Shown here one piece after another: positions 46,001-58,889 of a stretch of 64,000 nucleotides of DNA (position 1 is the stretch's first letter; each line of letters begins with the position of its first letter). The notes beneath the pieces were generated by a model, which saw only the letters and a program-made list of their open reading frames with translations, had not been told where the DNA came from and ran no database searches. Origin of the DNA: Dactylis glomerata (Eukaryota; Streptophyta; Magnoliopsida; Poales; Poaceae); NCBI GenBank assembly GCA_007115705.1, contig QXEO01000434.1:1454448-1518447 (forward strand), in the 5' to 3' direction. The position numbers and the translations under genes were made by a program.

Positions 46001-48064
46001 TCAAGTAATATCAAGTGATGAAGCATCAAGATCATAATTTGCTCTAAGAATAGAGTCAAAAAGTAATTTCTTTCTTTTCCTAGGGAAGTGTTCCATACCT
46101 TTCTTTAGTGGGAATTGATATTTGGTGGTGCCTTCCCTCATATTAATGATAGCACCTACAGTTCGAAGAAAGGGTCTTCCCAAAATAATAGGACATGAAG
46201 CATGGCATTCAACGTCCATAACAAGAAAATCAACGGGAACAAGGTTATTGTTAACCACAATAAGAACATCATTAATTCTTCCCATAGGTTTCTTCTTAGC
46301 AACATCAGCAATAGGAACATCAAAATAACATTTTTCAAGCGGTGGTAAATCAAGCATGTCATAAATCTTTCTAGGCATGATAGAAATACTAGCACCTAGA
46401 TCACATAAAGCATGGCAATCAAAACCATTAACATGCATATCAATGATGGGTTCCCAACCATCTTCTAACTTCTTGGGAACAGAGGCTTTTTGCTTCAACT
46501 TTTCATCCCTAATTTTTATGAGAGCATTGGTAATATGCTTAGTAAAAGCAATATTTAGAGAACTAGCATTGGGAGTCAAAGCAAGCTTTTGCAAGAACAA
46601 AATTACTTCAGATATATTGCAGCCATCAACATCAAAATCATTAAAAGAAGTAGAGCTATCATCTCCCACACTCCGAAAATTTTTAGCACTCTTTTGAGAA
46701 AAAGTTTTGGCAGTTTTAGGCTTTTTAACACAAGGAGTGGGAGTTTTCTCTACACCAATCAAAGTAAGAGGATTGCTAGCATTAGGAGCAACATCATTAG
46801 AGGTAGTAATGGTATATACCTTCATTTCTCTAGCCATCTCATCTTCTCTTTCCCACCTGGCATGCAATTCCGCTAACAATCTAATATTTTCATCAATTCC
46901 AACTTGAATAGCATTAGCGGTAGCAAAAACATTGTTCTCTTTCGCATCATTAGGCAACACTTTTAATTTTAGAAGTTCAACATCATGAGCAAGGCTATCA
47001 ACTTTAGAAGCAAGAATATCAATTTTGCCTAACTTTTCCTCAACAGACTTGTTAAAAGCAGTTTGCTTACCGATGAAGTCCTTGAGCATTACCTCAAGCT
47101 CGGAGGGCGCGGCCCTAGTGTTGTTGTAGGAATTACCATAAGAGTTACCATAACCATTACCATTGGTAGAAGGATACGGTCTATAATTGTTACTAGCAAA
47201 ATTGTTCCTATAAGCATTGTTGTTAAAATTATTGTTTCTAATGAAATTCACATCAACATGCTCTTCTTGAGCAACCAGAGAGGCCAAAGGAACATTATTA
47301 GGATCAACATGAGTCCTATCATTAGCAAGCATAGCCATAATGGTATCAATCTTATCATTCAAGGAAGAGGTTTCCTCAATAGAATTTACCTTCTTACCTT
47401 GTGGAGCTCTCTCGGTGTGCCATTCAGAATAATTTACCATCATGTTATCGAGTAGCTTTGTTGCGGCGCCCAAGGTAAGGGACATAAAAGTGCCTCCAAC
47501 AGCTGAATCAAGTAGGTTCCTTGAAGAAAAATTCAGTCCTGCATAAAAAGTTTGGACAATCATCCAAGTAGTCAGTCCATGAGTGGGGCAATTCTTTATC
47601 ATAGATTTCATTCTTTCCCAAGCTTGAGCAACATGTTCATTATGAAACTAAGTAAATTTCATAATATTGCTACGCAAGGATATAATCTTAGCAGGAGGAT
47701 AGTATCTACCAATAAAAGCATCCTTACACTTAGCCCATGAATCAATACTATTCTTAGTCAAAGACAGCAACCAATCTTTAGCTTTTCCTTTCAAAGAAAA
47801 AGGAAACAACTTGAGCTTAATAATATCACTATCAACATCCTTATATTTCTGCATCTCACATAGCTCAACAAAATTGTTGAGATGAGCTGCAGCATCTTCA
47901 GTACTAGCACCAGAAAATTGCTCTTTCATAACAAGGTTCAACAAAGCAGGCTTAATCTCATAAAAGTTTGCAGCAGTAGCAGGTGGTGCAATAGGAGTGC
48001 AGATAAAATCACTATTGTTTGTGCTAGTAAAGTCACACAACTTGGTGTTTTCAGGATTGGCCAT
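46001..48064 (-). pseudogene. Retrotransposon gag-protease ORF with one in-frame stop
   Basis: One frame runs from ATG at 48064 to the stop at 46001, broken only by a TAG at 47650-47648. The first part is a retrotransposon gag domain (…LKLFPFSLKGKAKDWLLSL…). Next comes an Asn-rich linker (…NNNFNNNAYRNNF…). The end is a retropepsin-like domain with the DLGAS active-site signature (ALCDLGASISIMPRKIYD) and IILGRPFLRTVGA, the Athila-type form. No zinc knuckle and no pol follow. A single nonsense change in an otherwise open 688-codon frame means recent inactivation. Confidence 0.85.
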
Positions 48065-48229
48065 TTCAGCAAAACAAAAGTAAACAAGTAAAAACAACTA
48101 CCAAGGATTCTAATTTTTTTGGGTTTTTGATATAAAATGATGCAGGTAAAATAAATAAAGCAAAGCAAAACAATAACAAAGTAAAGGATGTGTGTGCGAA
48201 AACTCCCCTCGCAGAAGTCTTCTACTTCC

Positions 48230-48350
48230 TCCCCGGCAACGACGCCAGAAAAGAAGCTGCTGGTGCCAAGTTGACGTGGGAATATGTAGTTGATGTGGGA
48301 GCTTATTCTTCTTTAATCCCCGGCAACGGCGCCAGAAAAGAAGCTGCTGG
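48230..48350 (-). repeat. Duplicated primer-binding-site region
   Basis: The stretch ccggcaacg(a/g)cgccagaaaagaagctgctgg occurs twice, at 48232-48262 and 48320-48350. The copy next to the LTR matches a tRNA-type binding site (ggcgcc); the outer copy has one change (gacgcc). Confidence 0.85.
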
Positions 48351-50003
48351 CATGTAGCAGACGGTCCTTGTGCGTGGTGAATAACCAGCCCGTTGGGAAC
48401 CCCAAGAGGAAGGTGTGATGAGTATAGCAGCTAGTTTTCCCTCAGTTAAAAAACCAAGGTTTATCGTTCTTGGAGAGGAGAGACAAACAACTGAAGGTGA
48501 TGCTTGCTAGCTTGCGATAGCTCCAGACAATTTATATATGGCGCCTCGTCCAAGCTTTGCTTTGCTAGCTGCAACGTGGAACCTGCACACAACACAACCA
48601 AGTACTTCGTTCCTAACTTGCGATGAGGTTGTCAATCTCACCGGTTTGCTTGAAACAAAGGGTATGAGCGTATCGAGTGGAAAACAATAGAGTATATGAG
48701 TAAAGTAAACAGTGCGAGTAAAGTAAACACGTGATAACAATATGATGGAAATAGGACCGGGATCCACAGTTCACTAGTGGTGTCTCTCCATAAGATAAAT
48801 AACACATGCTGGGTAAACAAATTACAGTTGGGCAATTGATAGAATAAAGATAAACGTGATATGTCAAGAAGATCACTATGAGATTTACTCTGGGCATTAC
48901 AACAAAATAGATAGACCGCCATCCAACTGCATCTATGACTAATAATCCACTTGTGGTGAATCAATCCGAGAACTCCACAAGTATTAAGTTGCGAACAACA
49001 GATAATTGCATTAAGCAAAGTGTGTAATGTAAACAAAGCATATGCCCTTGAGCATATGAATGTTGTTTTCTCCCTAGTAGCAACAGCACATCTACAACCT
49101 TAGAGGTTTCTGTCACTCCCCCGGGTTAAATAGAGGCATGAACCCACTATCGAGCATAAATACCCCATCTTGGAGTCACTAGCAACTACTCGGCCAAGAT
49201 AGCTACTAACAGCGGAGAGCATGCAAGATCATAAACAACATAGAGATAACATAAGATAATATTCAGTACAGCAACTTAATCATAAACACCAATATTCATC
49301 GGATCCCAACAAACCAAACATATAGAATTACATAACGGTGATCTCAATCATGTAGGGTAGCTCATGAGATCTAAACATGAAGCACATGGTGGAGGAGACA
49401 ACCATCTAGCTACTGCTATGGACCCATGGTCCAAGGTAGACTACTCACTCATCGCTCCGGAGGTAAGCATGGCGATGAACAAGACCTCCGGTGGCAATTC
49501 CCCTCTCCGGCAGGGTACCGGGAAGAGCTTCTGGACCCTCCCGATCTTTGGGTCGATGGTGGCGGCGGATCGCGATGTGTTCTGGAAAAGTGATCGGGTA
49601 CTTAGGTTTTTTTCCGTCGGGGGGTCTTTATAAGCGAAGGGGCAATGTCAGAGGAGGGGCCAGGCGGTCTCACACCATGGTGGCGCGGGCCAAGGGCTGG
49701 CCACGCCACCTATGTGTGTGGGCCCCTGGTAGCCCCTCTCCTTCTCTCCTTCGGGTCTCTGAAAGCTTCCGGGTAAAATAAGACTTTAGGAAATTGTTTC
49801 GTCCAATTCCGAGAATATTTCCTGTGTATCACTTCTGAAACACAAAAACAGCAGAAAACAGGGAACTGGCACTGTGACAACTTGTTAATAGGTTAGTTCT
49901 GGAAAATGCATAAAAGTGCCACGAAGTGTAACGAAACAATAGGCAAATGGTGTAAAAACAAGCATGGAGCATCAAAAATTATAGATACGTTGGAGACGTA
50001 TCA
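48345..50003 (-). repeat. 5' LTR of the Athila-type element
   Basis: 1659 bp; minus-strand TATAAA at 49627-49632. It differs from the 3' LTR by one 48-bp gap and, by eye, a few dozen substitutions (roughly 2-3 %), pointing to an insertion of the order of a million years ago. Confidence 0.92.
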
Positions 50004-50383
50004 CTAGGACAATATATCTTAGAGAAGTTGGCCTGCTACCTGTGACTATCCACGAACTGCATAGCAAGAAAATGGATGGGGTGTTATTTAAGATTGATTT
50101 TGAGAAGACGATACCAATCATACAATATGAAGATGGCACAATTTTGTTCATAGAACATGACTTAGAGAAAAACCGTTAACATGGAACTAATTGTGTGCTT
50201 CTTTGAACAACTATCTGGATTTAAGATTAATTTCCAGAAAAAAGAGGTATTCTGTTTTGGAAATGCAAAAGATGAAGAACAAGTGAACAACATTATAATT
50301 CACTCATTGGTTCTGAGACTCAGCGCCGGAGGAAGGAACGGAGCACGCTTGGTGCTAAGTTATCTCATGACATTTTTTCTATA

Positions 50384-53350
50384 CTAGCATGGTTTCCCTC
50401 GCAAATACGAGGGCATAATCTATAGTGGATGAAGGTGTTCAATAAATAAAAATATAGTTTTAGTGATATCACATTATTTCCTATTATGTGATATAAAATG
50501 TACTACAACTACCACAAAGTTCTTTGGTAAAAAGCATATCACGTATGCGAGTAACGTCTAAAATTTGTGGGAAATGATTATAATCTCATATGTTGAAACA
50601 TCCATGTAAGTGATACTAAATCTGTAAACATAACTATAGTTCTTCCATGATGTTAGAACTGATAGTTAAGTTTTACCAAAAAAATGTTGAATTAAGAATA
50701 AAATGGTTCATCCCCATCACTGTGTGGGACACATTAAATAGTGATAATTATCTTTTTTATGCATATTCCTCTCTTACTCACTTCATATCCAAATGTGCAA
50801 ACCTGAACATGGTGAAACTTTGGCCGTTATTTTATATATGAATATACTGCTAAATACATATTTTTCACACATATACTAACATATTTATGCATGTGCCCTC
50901 AAAGATAGAGAAGTCTGACTCTGTGTTTCCATAACGCCATTTTCTGTATCTGTTTCTTTAACTTATCTTGATATTCATTCGATGGTTCTACGCACTTGGT
51001 CACACATATTTTTACTATTATGCAAAATAACTATGTGGCTTGGGTTTATTATGCAATTGAGATGACATGTGCTCTTATATTAACTTTGTTAAGTGAGAGA
51101 AAGGCACATAGAATAGTCTAAATATATCTACTATACAAACCAAACAATTAATACCCACTGTAACAATTCATAAGAATTTAGTGTACCCTTTTAGGTGCCC
51201 TTACACATTGTGTGGTACCACATATGAAACATATTAAGTGATAATAGGTCGATAGCACATCGACTTGTTGTATCTTCATCAAATTTAAACCTTTGACATC
51301 ATGTGAGCTCGTTATGTCAAAATATTCCTTTAGCGCATGAACATTCTTTTCCTAGAAAAAATCCTGGTGACTCATCCATGTGTGTATAATTAATCTGATA
51401 ATATAATTTTATTATGAGGAGTATTCCATCAATGGTGTGGCTAATGTCGTGCCTTCATCGATAATCTTAAAATCCTCGACTCAGAACTTCTGCATGTGGT
51501 TTGTAAGTGTGTTGATCTATTAATAGTCGAATAAAAATTTAATTTCTGCACTCAATCATAGAATGATCAATTTGCACTTCAGTTTTTTCTAAAAAGGCCA
51601 TATATATAGCTGCTCCTAGCCTTTGTCATCATGTTTCAGCCAGGATTTGTTTGTTGTTTGCAGCTATGTTGTTTCATATGTGGTAGTTAGTCTTGTACTA
51701 AACATGGAACACATCAAGCTAAACTTGTGGTGACTTAGCTTTGTGTATCATAAAGCTAAAATAGTTATAGCGTGAGGGATGTTCCGCCAATTATGTGATG
51801 ACTAATGTAATATCTTCATAAAGTTTAAAGGTTTGGATTACTGCTTCAATGTAGAAGTATTCTCATCGTAGTGAGAATCTGTGTTGATTCAGACCTTTGT
51901 GTACCATTAAGCCGATAATTATTTTAGTGTGAGAGACGTTCCGACGATAGAGTGACTAATGTCACGACTTCATAATTAATATTTTAATTTGTTTCATCGA
52001 TAGTGCAACAAATATTCTGACATCATGAATCAATCTTAAAATTTCATAAATTAGATATGTCACAATCATTTTCTGAGTCTGTTAGTCTAATGGCAGTCGA
52101 AAAGATATTACGTTTATGTGTACTCAATTATAGAAAGTACATACATATATATCAGTTTACACCTTTTTTGGGTAATTAATTAACATTTTAAAAATATAAA
52201 AATTGCCCATGCCCATATCTAGCAGTTATGTTGTGACTTCATTAATTAATCTTACAATTTCACGACTGCATTTATTGAGTATGTTGGTCTGATGTCGAAT
52301 AAATATTTTGTTTATGTGTACTAAATTATAGAAAGTTGGTACATACATATTAATTTGCTTACACCTTTTTTTAGGTAATTAGCTAACCTTTATAAATATT
52401 TTTTCTAAAAAATTTCCATGCCCATATCTAACAGCTATGTCATGACTTTATTAATAAAATTTTAAAATTTCACAACTTAGAGCTTTTGCAAATATTTTGT
52501 GTATGGTTATCTTTGACATCATAGAAATAACGTACATACTGATTAGTTTACACTTTTTTGCGGGTAATTAGTTTGCACTTAATAAGTATTTCTCCTAAAT
52601 TACCCATATATCCATATCTAAAGTTCCTAGTGTTGGCCACAATGGTCTATCCAAGTTTCTTCATTGCTGGTTGGGTGTAGCAATTACGTTCATGTCAGGA
52701 TATGTAGTCACATTACGTGGTCATGGCTATATTTAATATTTTAAATGAAGGCGGGTATTTATGGATGCAACTTTCAATTTTTTAAGAGGCCTAAACGGAC
52801 ACGACTATTAGTTTAACGCATAGATTGCTCAATTACGAGAGTTTAGATCCAAGACAGTATATTATGTCAAATATGTTATGTAATTAATATTTCTTTGTAT
52901 TCTTCCTATATTATTTAGTCTTTTTTTAGAAAATAGTCTAGAGTTGAGGGTTATGGTTTTACATTATGATATATAGTATTTTCTCTTACTTTTGTGGCAA
53001 GTTCCTAACCTTATAATCTAACAGCCTTAATTAACTAAATAAATTTGGAGTACCCATCTAGGTTACTACTTATGTTGGAGCCAAGTGTAGGTGCATTTGG
53101 ACTCTAGGTACAATTATGGACCTAACCTAGATTGATTTTTATTTTTAAAAATTAATAGACAGATTGCTGGTTAGTATCCAAACAGTTCACGTATACATAA
53201 ATTGGACTATATATTTATGTATACGCAACTTTTATATCTTTTAGTCTTATCCATTAATTATAAATCTAACTGTCTAAATAATTAAGATGATGTGGATTAA
53301 CATGGTGTCTTTATTTTAAACTCTGTATTGTGCTTTTAATATATAATAGA
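50384..53350 (-). mobile_element. Non-autonomous Helitron (3.0 kb)
   Basis: The minus-strand 5' end at 53350 reads TCTATTATATATTAAAAGCAC after an A. The 3' end is a hairpin (CCCTCG..CGAGGG, 50396-50413), then AAACCATG and CTAG (50387-50384), followed by T. These termini match the Helitron at 32315-34165, so both belong to one family. The AT-rich interior contains diverged tandem units (about 51400-52620; recurring atgtgtactcaattatagaaag). There are no protein domains. Confidence 0.85.
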
Positions 53351-55326
53351 TTGCAATTAAAATACACCATTGTCAAAATGTCTTACCGCTACATTGTTTC
53401 CTTGTCGACAATTTTATTTAAGGTCCCCTAAACGTTAGTTTGGAAGAATCTTAACTAGTAGTAAGTGGAATGCATGGTTACACTTTTGTTGGAAGCTAGC
53501 AGCCTTAGGAGTCTTTATCTACGAAGACCTTATGAATCATCATTATATTTTTTTAAAGTACTTGTGGAAACTCAGTATCCGCCAGATATTAACATATTTA
53601 TATGGTTCCTCAATAAAACTATTGTTAGTAAATATAATCTAGTTACATGAGATTGGACCGGGTGTAAAAAATATGTTTAGGAATTGGTTGAACGGGCTTA
53701 ATGAAAAACTATGGCTATAATTAGCCTAGGAGTTTTAGCTTTGTGTTTGTCAACGTGAAAAATAATATTATTTTACATAAGATTGGATCTTTCAACTTTT
53801 TTAGGTAATCAGTATGGCCACACACACATCGGATTCAGCTGTGATCCTTTTCCTCCCTTCTGATAAGCACAAGATGTGTTCTTGGATGCAACTGTCTTCA
53901 CACGAGATGGAAGGTGGCCTATTAGCATATTACATAATGCATATATATTTATGTTAAATCTTTTCCACTGGTGTATTCATGCATCAACCATGTATGACTC
54001 GTGAGTTTTAATGATTTGAATGATGAACTCACAATACTAGCTAGTGGTTGTGTGTGATGCAAATGCCATATTTGTACTCCCTTTTTCAAAGAAAACAATG
54101 TAGTCAATGATGTACTATACGAGTGTACACAATCTCAACATGAAATACTTTATTTTTTGGGCTATACAAAATAAGAAAAACTAGACATTTGAAATTTTCA
54201 TTGTTCACTACTTCTGAATGAAAAAATTATAAATTTTGCGTAGCCCATGACACGGAGTATTTCTGTTGATTTTTGCATAATGGTAGAACACATCATTGCC
54301 TACATGTAAGATTTTTCAAAACAAATTTACATTTTGTAAAAAAAATTTAATATTTTCAAATAAGAGATCCATGGTGCTTGAGGTCCCAAACGCCACACTC
54401 AACTTGGTGTGCACATTTTTCTTCCGTACTATTGTTCCAGTTCACAGATCAATGTTTTTCGGCAAAAATAGTTTGAAGGAAAAATTGTAATGTGTGCATT
54501 TATTAAGTACTTAGAGTGGTGCTTTAATTAATGAATCATACAAGATATTTTCACCAAAAGGCAATTTGGCCAGCAAAGAACAAATACTCCCGCCATCCAC
54601 GAATATGTGTACTTCAAGTTTTCTGCTAAGTCAAAAAATTGACAAACTTTATATAAAGAGAAATAACAGATACCACGCTAGATTTTGGTATATTATGGAA
54701 CTACATTTCAAGGTGGATCTAGTCATGCCAATTAGTGTTGCTACTTTTTCCTAAAAAGTGATCAAACTTTTAAATTTGTCTTAGAACAAAAGTTAGAAAT
54801 ACACTTATTCGCGGTCAATGGATCAGCTTCTACTAATAATATTTTTAAGTCATATATGTAGTTGTATACATTGAAAACTTAAAATAATGGCTCGTTAAGA
54901 TGTGAAAAAGATGACAAAATCTTAACATGACTCAAAAATAATTGTAAAAGGGGACAACACATTTTAGGTACATATTAAAGAACATTCATAGAAAAATTAA
55001 TACATACACATATCCAAAATAAAATACACATATCCAAAATAAGATACGCATATCTAAAATTAATAGATACACATATCCAAAATAAGATATACACATATCT
55101 AAAATTAATAGATACACATATCCAAAAATAAGATATTTCAGAGACCATCCATTTGTTGGGCATATTTAAATGTCGAGTGAACCATAAAAAAATAGTATGA
55201 ATTTAAAACTTTCCAAAAAATGATGTGGCTCTACGCTATATATTCTCTTTTCCCGGTAACATACGAGTCAGTAGGGATAGGGAGTCATACAATTCTAAGT
55301 TTCTCTGAGCAAAGACACTTCTTGTA
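53351..55326. other. Intergenic, promoter side of the neprosin-like gene
   Basis: AT-rich DNA without recognised genes. A minisatellite lies at 54997-55134. The basal promoter of the gene at 55327 should be in the last few hundred bases; no clear TATA box could be chosen. Confidence 0.4.
54997..55134. repeat. Minisatellite (acacatatccaaaataagat units)
   Basis: Six or so imperfect copies of a 20-32 bp unit, alternating ..atccaaaataag.. and ..atctaaaattaatag... Confidence 0.85.
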
Positions 55327-58300
55327 ATGATGGGTCCTCATCATGTTGGCATATCAATCATATTGTGTTTCTTATTTGCACCTTGCTACCACAGTTTGGT
55401 TGAACCAAGAGATGGTGGTGGTAATCCTCTAACGAGTGAGAAGGTATGATTCAACACATGAAACTTCTTTCATGCACCATGTTCTTGTATCTGTTGGGCC
55501 AATTAATAATGGTTGATTATTAAAAAATTAGTCCCTCACAACTGTTCTTCATTATGTTTATATAAGGATGGCGTGGCTTAAGAAGGTAGCACCAAATAGA
55601 TAGTAGGGGTGCATATATGCAGTTACAATCACTTACACATGATTATTTAGTGCTAACAATTCTTTTCTATATGTTTCCAATATTAGAACACTAGATGTTG
55701 AAAGAAAAGGAACTTACATGATCTTAGTAAAACAAATATTATGACTAACCAAATTATATATGTGTTTTGCAGAACGCTACTTTCTGGATACCTAAACCTT
55801 TCCATCTGGTCCCAGGAACTGAATTTACAAATGCTGAAAGCAACACTATTTCTCATGTAACCCCCATATCTCTCTCTCTCCCCTCTCTCTAGATTTGGGT
55901 CATGTTTGTGGATTCTTCGTCCAGTATTATTAGTACACATGTCACATGCCCATATACAAACAATGCGATATGATAAAAGGATAAAACCCTTAGATGTTTG
56001 AGGTAAGCAAAACACATATGTATAAATTTTTGAGAAAAAAATGTAAATTCGCATGCATGAATGACCTTCCTAACTCATGGTTCCTCTTGTTTCTTAAAGG
56101 TTGTTAATTTTTAGATCAGACGATACCAATATTCCTCAACAAAATTACAATTTTGGAAGAGTACCTTTAGTAGCATATTTATGCATATGATTCTCAAGTA
56201 AATAATCAAAAATTTGTTGATGATATGCATAATCAAATTTTAAATAGTTTGGCCTTCATCTATGTTTGAGCCGTTAGATGTCAAAGAACTAGAGGGGGTA
56301 CTAGTTGGTGAAGCTAAATTGAGGATATCACTTCAAAGCATAAGTCACCAACTTCTAGAGGTACTCTACAGTCTTTTCTTGAAAGCTAAGGAAACATATA
56401 TATGCCTAGTTGGGAGAAAATTTGATGAAAAGTATGCAAAGGCATATACTTACATGATAAGATAGAATAGTTAATTGGAGAAAACTATGTACAATATATA
56501 GTTTTGTTGAATCATTCAGTAATTTGAACTATTTTTTATCACTAGTACGCAATGTGGCACACAGAGCCAGGAGAATGGCATGGTCTTCGAGCTGAAATGA
56601 GTGTATGGAGTGCACCAAATATACAATACTCTCAAGAATCTGGAGCAGCCATACAAATTTATTGTCAAGATGGAGGACACCGGAGTTTAATTGAAGTTGG
56701 ATTTCATGTGAAACATTGATCTCACTCATTCGAGTAAACTAAAATTCCTAGGAACTGTTAGTTTAATTACATTATGGATCGTCTTGCAGGTTTCCCCCTC
56801 TTTATACCATAATAGAGATGTTCGTTTCTTTACATACTCGACGGTAAGCGCAAGACATGGCATTTTATAAAATGCATAACATTGAGATCTCTTTATATAT
56901 CCACATAAAAATTGTTTCCGTGTACCATTGCTCAGAAGGACACAAAATCGGCAGGATGCTACAACTTGCAATGCACAGGATTTGTTCCCGCAAAAGGAGC
57001 AGCACTGGTACCTGGCCAAGCAGTTGCTCCCACCTCAATTTATGGCGTACAGGACTACTATGCCGTGCTCAGCTTAAATGAGGTGCCCCCTTTTGTTCTT
57101 GTACTCCATCTATTTGGAAATATAAGATGTTTTGGCTTTGTGAAGCTAATGTATCTAGACATCTTTTAGTGTATAGATTCGAGCAAACCTATACACTAAA
57201 AGATGTCTAGATACATTCGCTTCACAAAGCTAAAACATCTTATATTTCTAAACAGAGGGAGTACACAGTAGTACAACTATAAGAGATCACATTTATCATG
57301 TATAAATGGCCAATAAACAAGCATGCTTTTAAATATTCTGAGGAAACATATTAAGGAAAGCACATTCTTACTACATTAGTCACTACATTTTTTGGCAGTG
57401 CATTAAATATAAGATAAAATATATCATAACATGCTAAGATAAATCTACTAAGCATCCCTGCATATTTATGTACGTAAGGAACCTCACTTGACAAGATGGA
57501 AAACCATGGGAAGCTATGTACAAAATCTGAGATAACAATGGTTGAGATTTGGCTCAATGTTCTTGAACATAACATCATACCGTACATATATTCAACATGC
57601 TTAAGGAAAAAAAATTATTAGTTAATCATCTAGTAATGGAATTAAAACACTAAACTAAACATTGAAATTTGGTAATGTGTTATTTTGCTTAATTAGGCGG
57701 TTGCTAAATATTACCATATGACATGTCCTACTGTGCTAAGATATAGAAGGTATGATTGTTCACAAAGGATTTGCTTCCAACTAATCCTCCTTGCCATGCA
57801 TATATGTTTATTTTAAGTTGAACAATGTAAAGTTTGAACAAAATTAAATATTGAATAAATTTGGTGGCCGCTGTTAACAGCCTCGTACCCAGTGTGTCGG
57901 CAAACTGGCATGTTTACAGAAATATTAATCGACTCAAAGAAATGCTACCAGATTGTACTATCTCCAAGATAGGTAGAAAGGGCAATGGTGTAGCCCACGA
58001 TTTAGCCGCCCTTGCTAAACGTAGTGGTGTTAGTAGTTTCTAGCTGATGCCGATCCCTGATTTTATCAGTGACCTATGTAACCAAGACTCTGTAAGAGAT
58101 CCAGTCCTGAATGAATGAAAGTATTTCCTCTCAAAAAAATGAAAAAATATCTATATCTCCAATATCAAATGTATACCATATGAAAATATACATCAAGTGA
58201 TTCTAATTATATTGATTCGGTATTCTAGATGTTCATAGTTTTTTGTACATACTAGCTCAAACTTTACATTATTTGATTGAAAAAATTCATACGCACTACA

Positions 58301-58756
58301 TTTTAGCAAGGAGGAAGTATCTCGTTTTTTTACGATAGTTGTCATTTATGGCCATCACCCAGTGTTAATTCTATATAGGATCGGAACTCTGGAGACTGGG
58401 TGGTGTACCGGCATGATCTAGAGAAACCGTCATTCTTGGGGCATTTCCCAAGGGAGTTTTGCCCCACAAAAACACGCAGACAAACATTAACCGGATTCGT
58501 GAATTACCTGAAGACTACGTCGGGTCCTCCAATGGGTAGCGGTCATTTTCCTGATGATGAAGACCCAAAGCGATCAGCATACTTCAGACATATCAAGATT
58601 TACGACTCCAAAGGTCACGCACGGGACCCTATTACAACTCGAATGATCAATTTAGTTGACAAGCCAGATTGCTACAATACAACAACGGACTTCTTTTTCC
58701 TCTTTAAGAAAGGCTACACGTTTTACTATGGTGGACCCGGTGGTTGCGTTGGTTGA
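55327..58756 (+). CDS. Neprosin-domain protein (DUF239 glutamic peptidase family), 6 exons, 313 aa
   Basis: Exons: 55327-55443, 55773-55856, 56546-56707, 56790-56843, 56936-57082, 58379-58756; 942 nt, every intron in phase 0 with GT..AG. Residues 1-24 look like a signal peptide (ISIILCFLFAPCYHS). The neprosin domain runs from about residue 68 to the end: LIEVGFHVSPSLY, RFFTYST, GCYNLQCTGFV, GDWVVYRHD, PPMGSGHFPDD, YFRHIKIYDS, CYNT and FYYGGPGGCVG. Family knowledge: neprosins are secreted peptidases with two catalytic Glu and an N-terminal activation peptide. Here the first Glu region (LIEVGF) is kept. The segment aligned by eye to the usual WGGEV reads TGFVNYL, without that Glu, and the activation-peptide domain is missing, so activity is doubtful. 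Intron 5 has taken up a Stowaway MITE and a LINE end. Confidence 0.87.
57102..57263. mobile_element. Stowaway MITE in intron 5 of the neprosin-like gene
   Basis: TA-flanked, ends TACTCCATCTATTTGGAAAT and AAACAGAGGGAGTA. Both halves are near mirror images (…tatacactaaaagatgtctag…). Same family as 14674-14835. It starts 20 bases after the donor site. Confidence 0.92.
57850..58142 (+). mobile_element. LINE 3' end in intron 5 of the neprosin-like gene
   Basis: A frame ending KIGRKGNGVAHDLAALAKRSG plus stop is the RNase H-like tail found at the end of many plant LINE ORF2 proteins. It is followed by a short 3'UTR and an A-rich end (58130-58147). It is strongly 5'-truncated. Confidence 0.7.
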
Positions 58757-58889
58757 TAAACACACAACTTTGTCTGCCTTTTTGTGATTCAATAAATTAT
58801 AAACCATGATTATTGTAGTGCATTAGTATTGAGTTGGATTATTGCAGTTTTATCTCAAGTACACCATTGGTTCCAAAAAAAAGTGACTT

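Larger units (their letters stand above)
41455..50008 (-). mobile_element. Non-autonomous Athila-type Gypsy LTR retrotransposon, 8.5 kb, with target duplication
   Basis: The element spans 41460-50003 and is flanked by perfect CTAGG (41455-41459, 50004-50008). Its ends in its own sense are TGATACGTCTCC…CATGCCAGCA. The 5' LTR is 50003-48345 and the 3' LTR 43070-41460. The primer-binding site next to the 5' LTR is TGGCGCCGTTGCCGGGG, as used by Athila/Tat-type Gypsy elements. The polypurine tract abuts the 3' LTR (43071-43085). It encodes only gag and protease (48064-46001). 43071-46000 carries no reverse transcriptase, RNase H or integrase, so it depends on a partner. It looks like the Sabrina/WHAM group of wheat, but that name is from memory. 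Confidence 0.9.
40600..50330 (+). mobile_element. Degenerate LINE ORF2, split by a Gypsy-type insertion
   Basis: The left part (about 40620-41454) encodes broken ORF2 sequence, including FTEKEVFEVISQIKHNKTPRPD and PAQKTFMLAR. The right part resumes at 50009 with TIYLREVGLLPVTIHELH, KKMDGVLFKIDFEK, then a degraded YADD region (IIQYEDGTILFIEHDLEK) and EQLSGFKINFQKKEVFCFG. Removing the insertion and one CTAGG restores the reading frame across the join. A further internal deletion follows FEK (about 50104), and there are several stops. The element is clearly dead. Confidence 0.85.
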
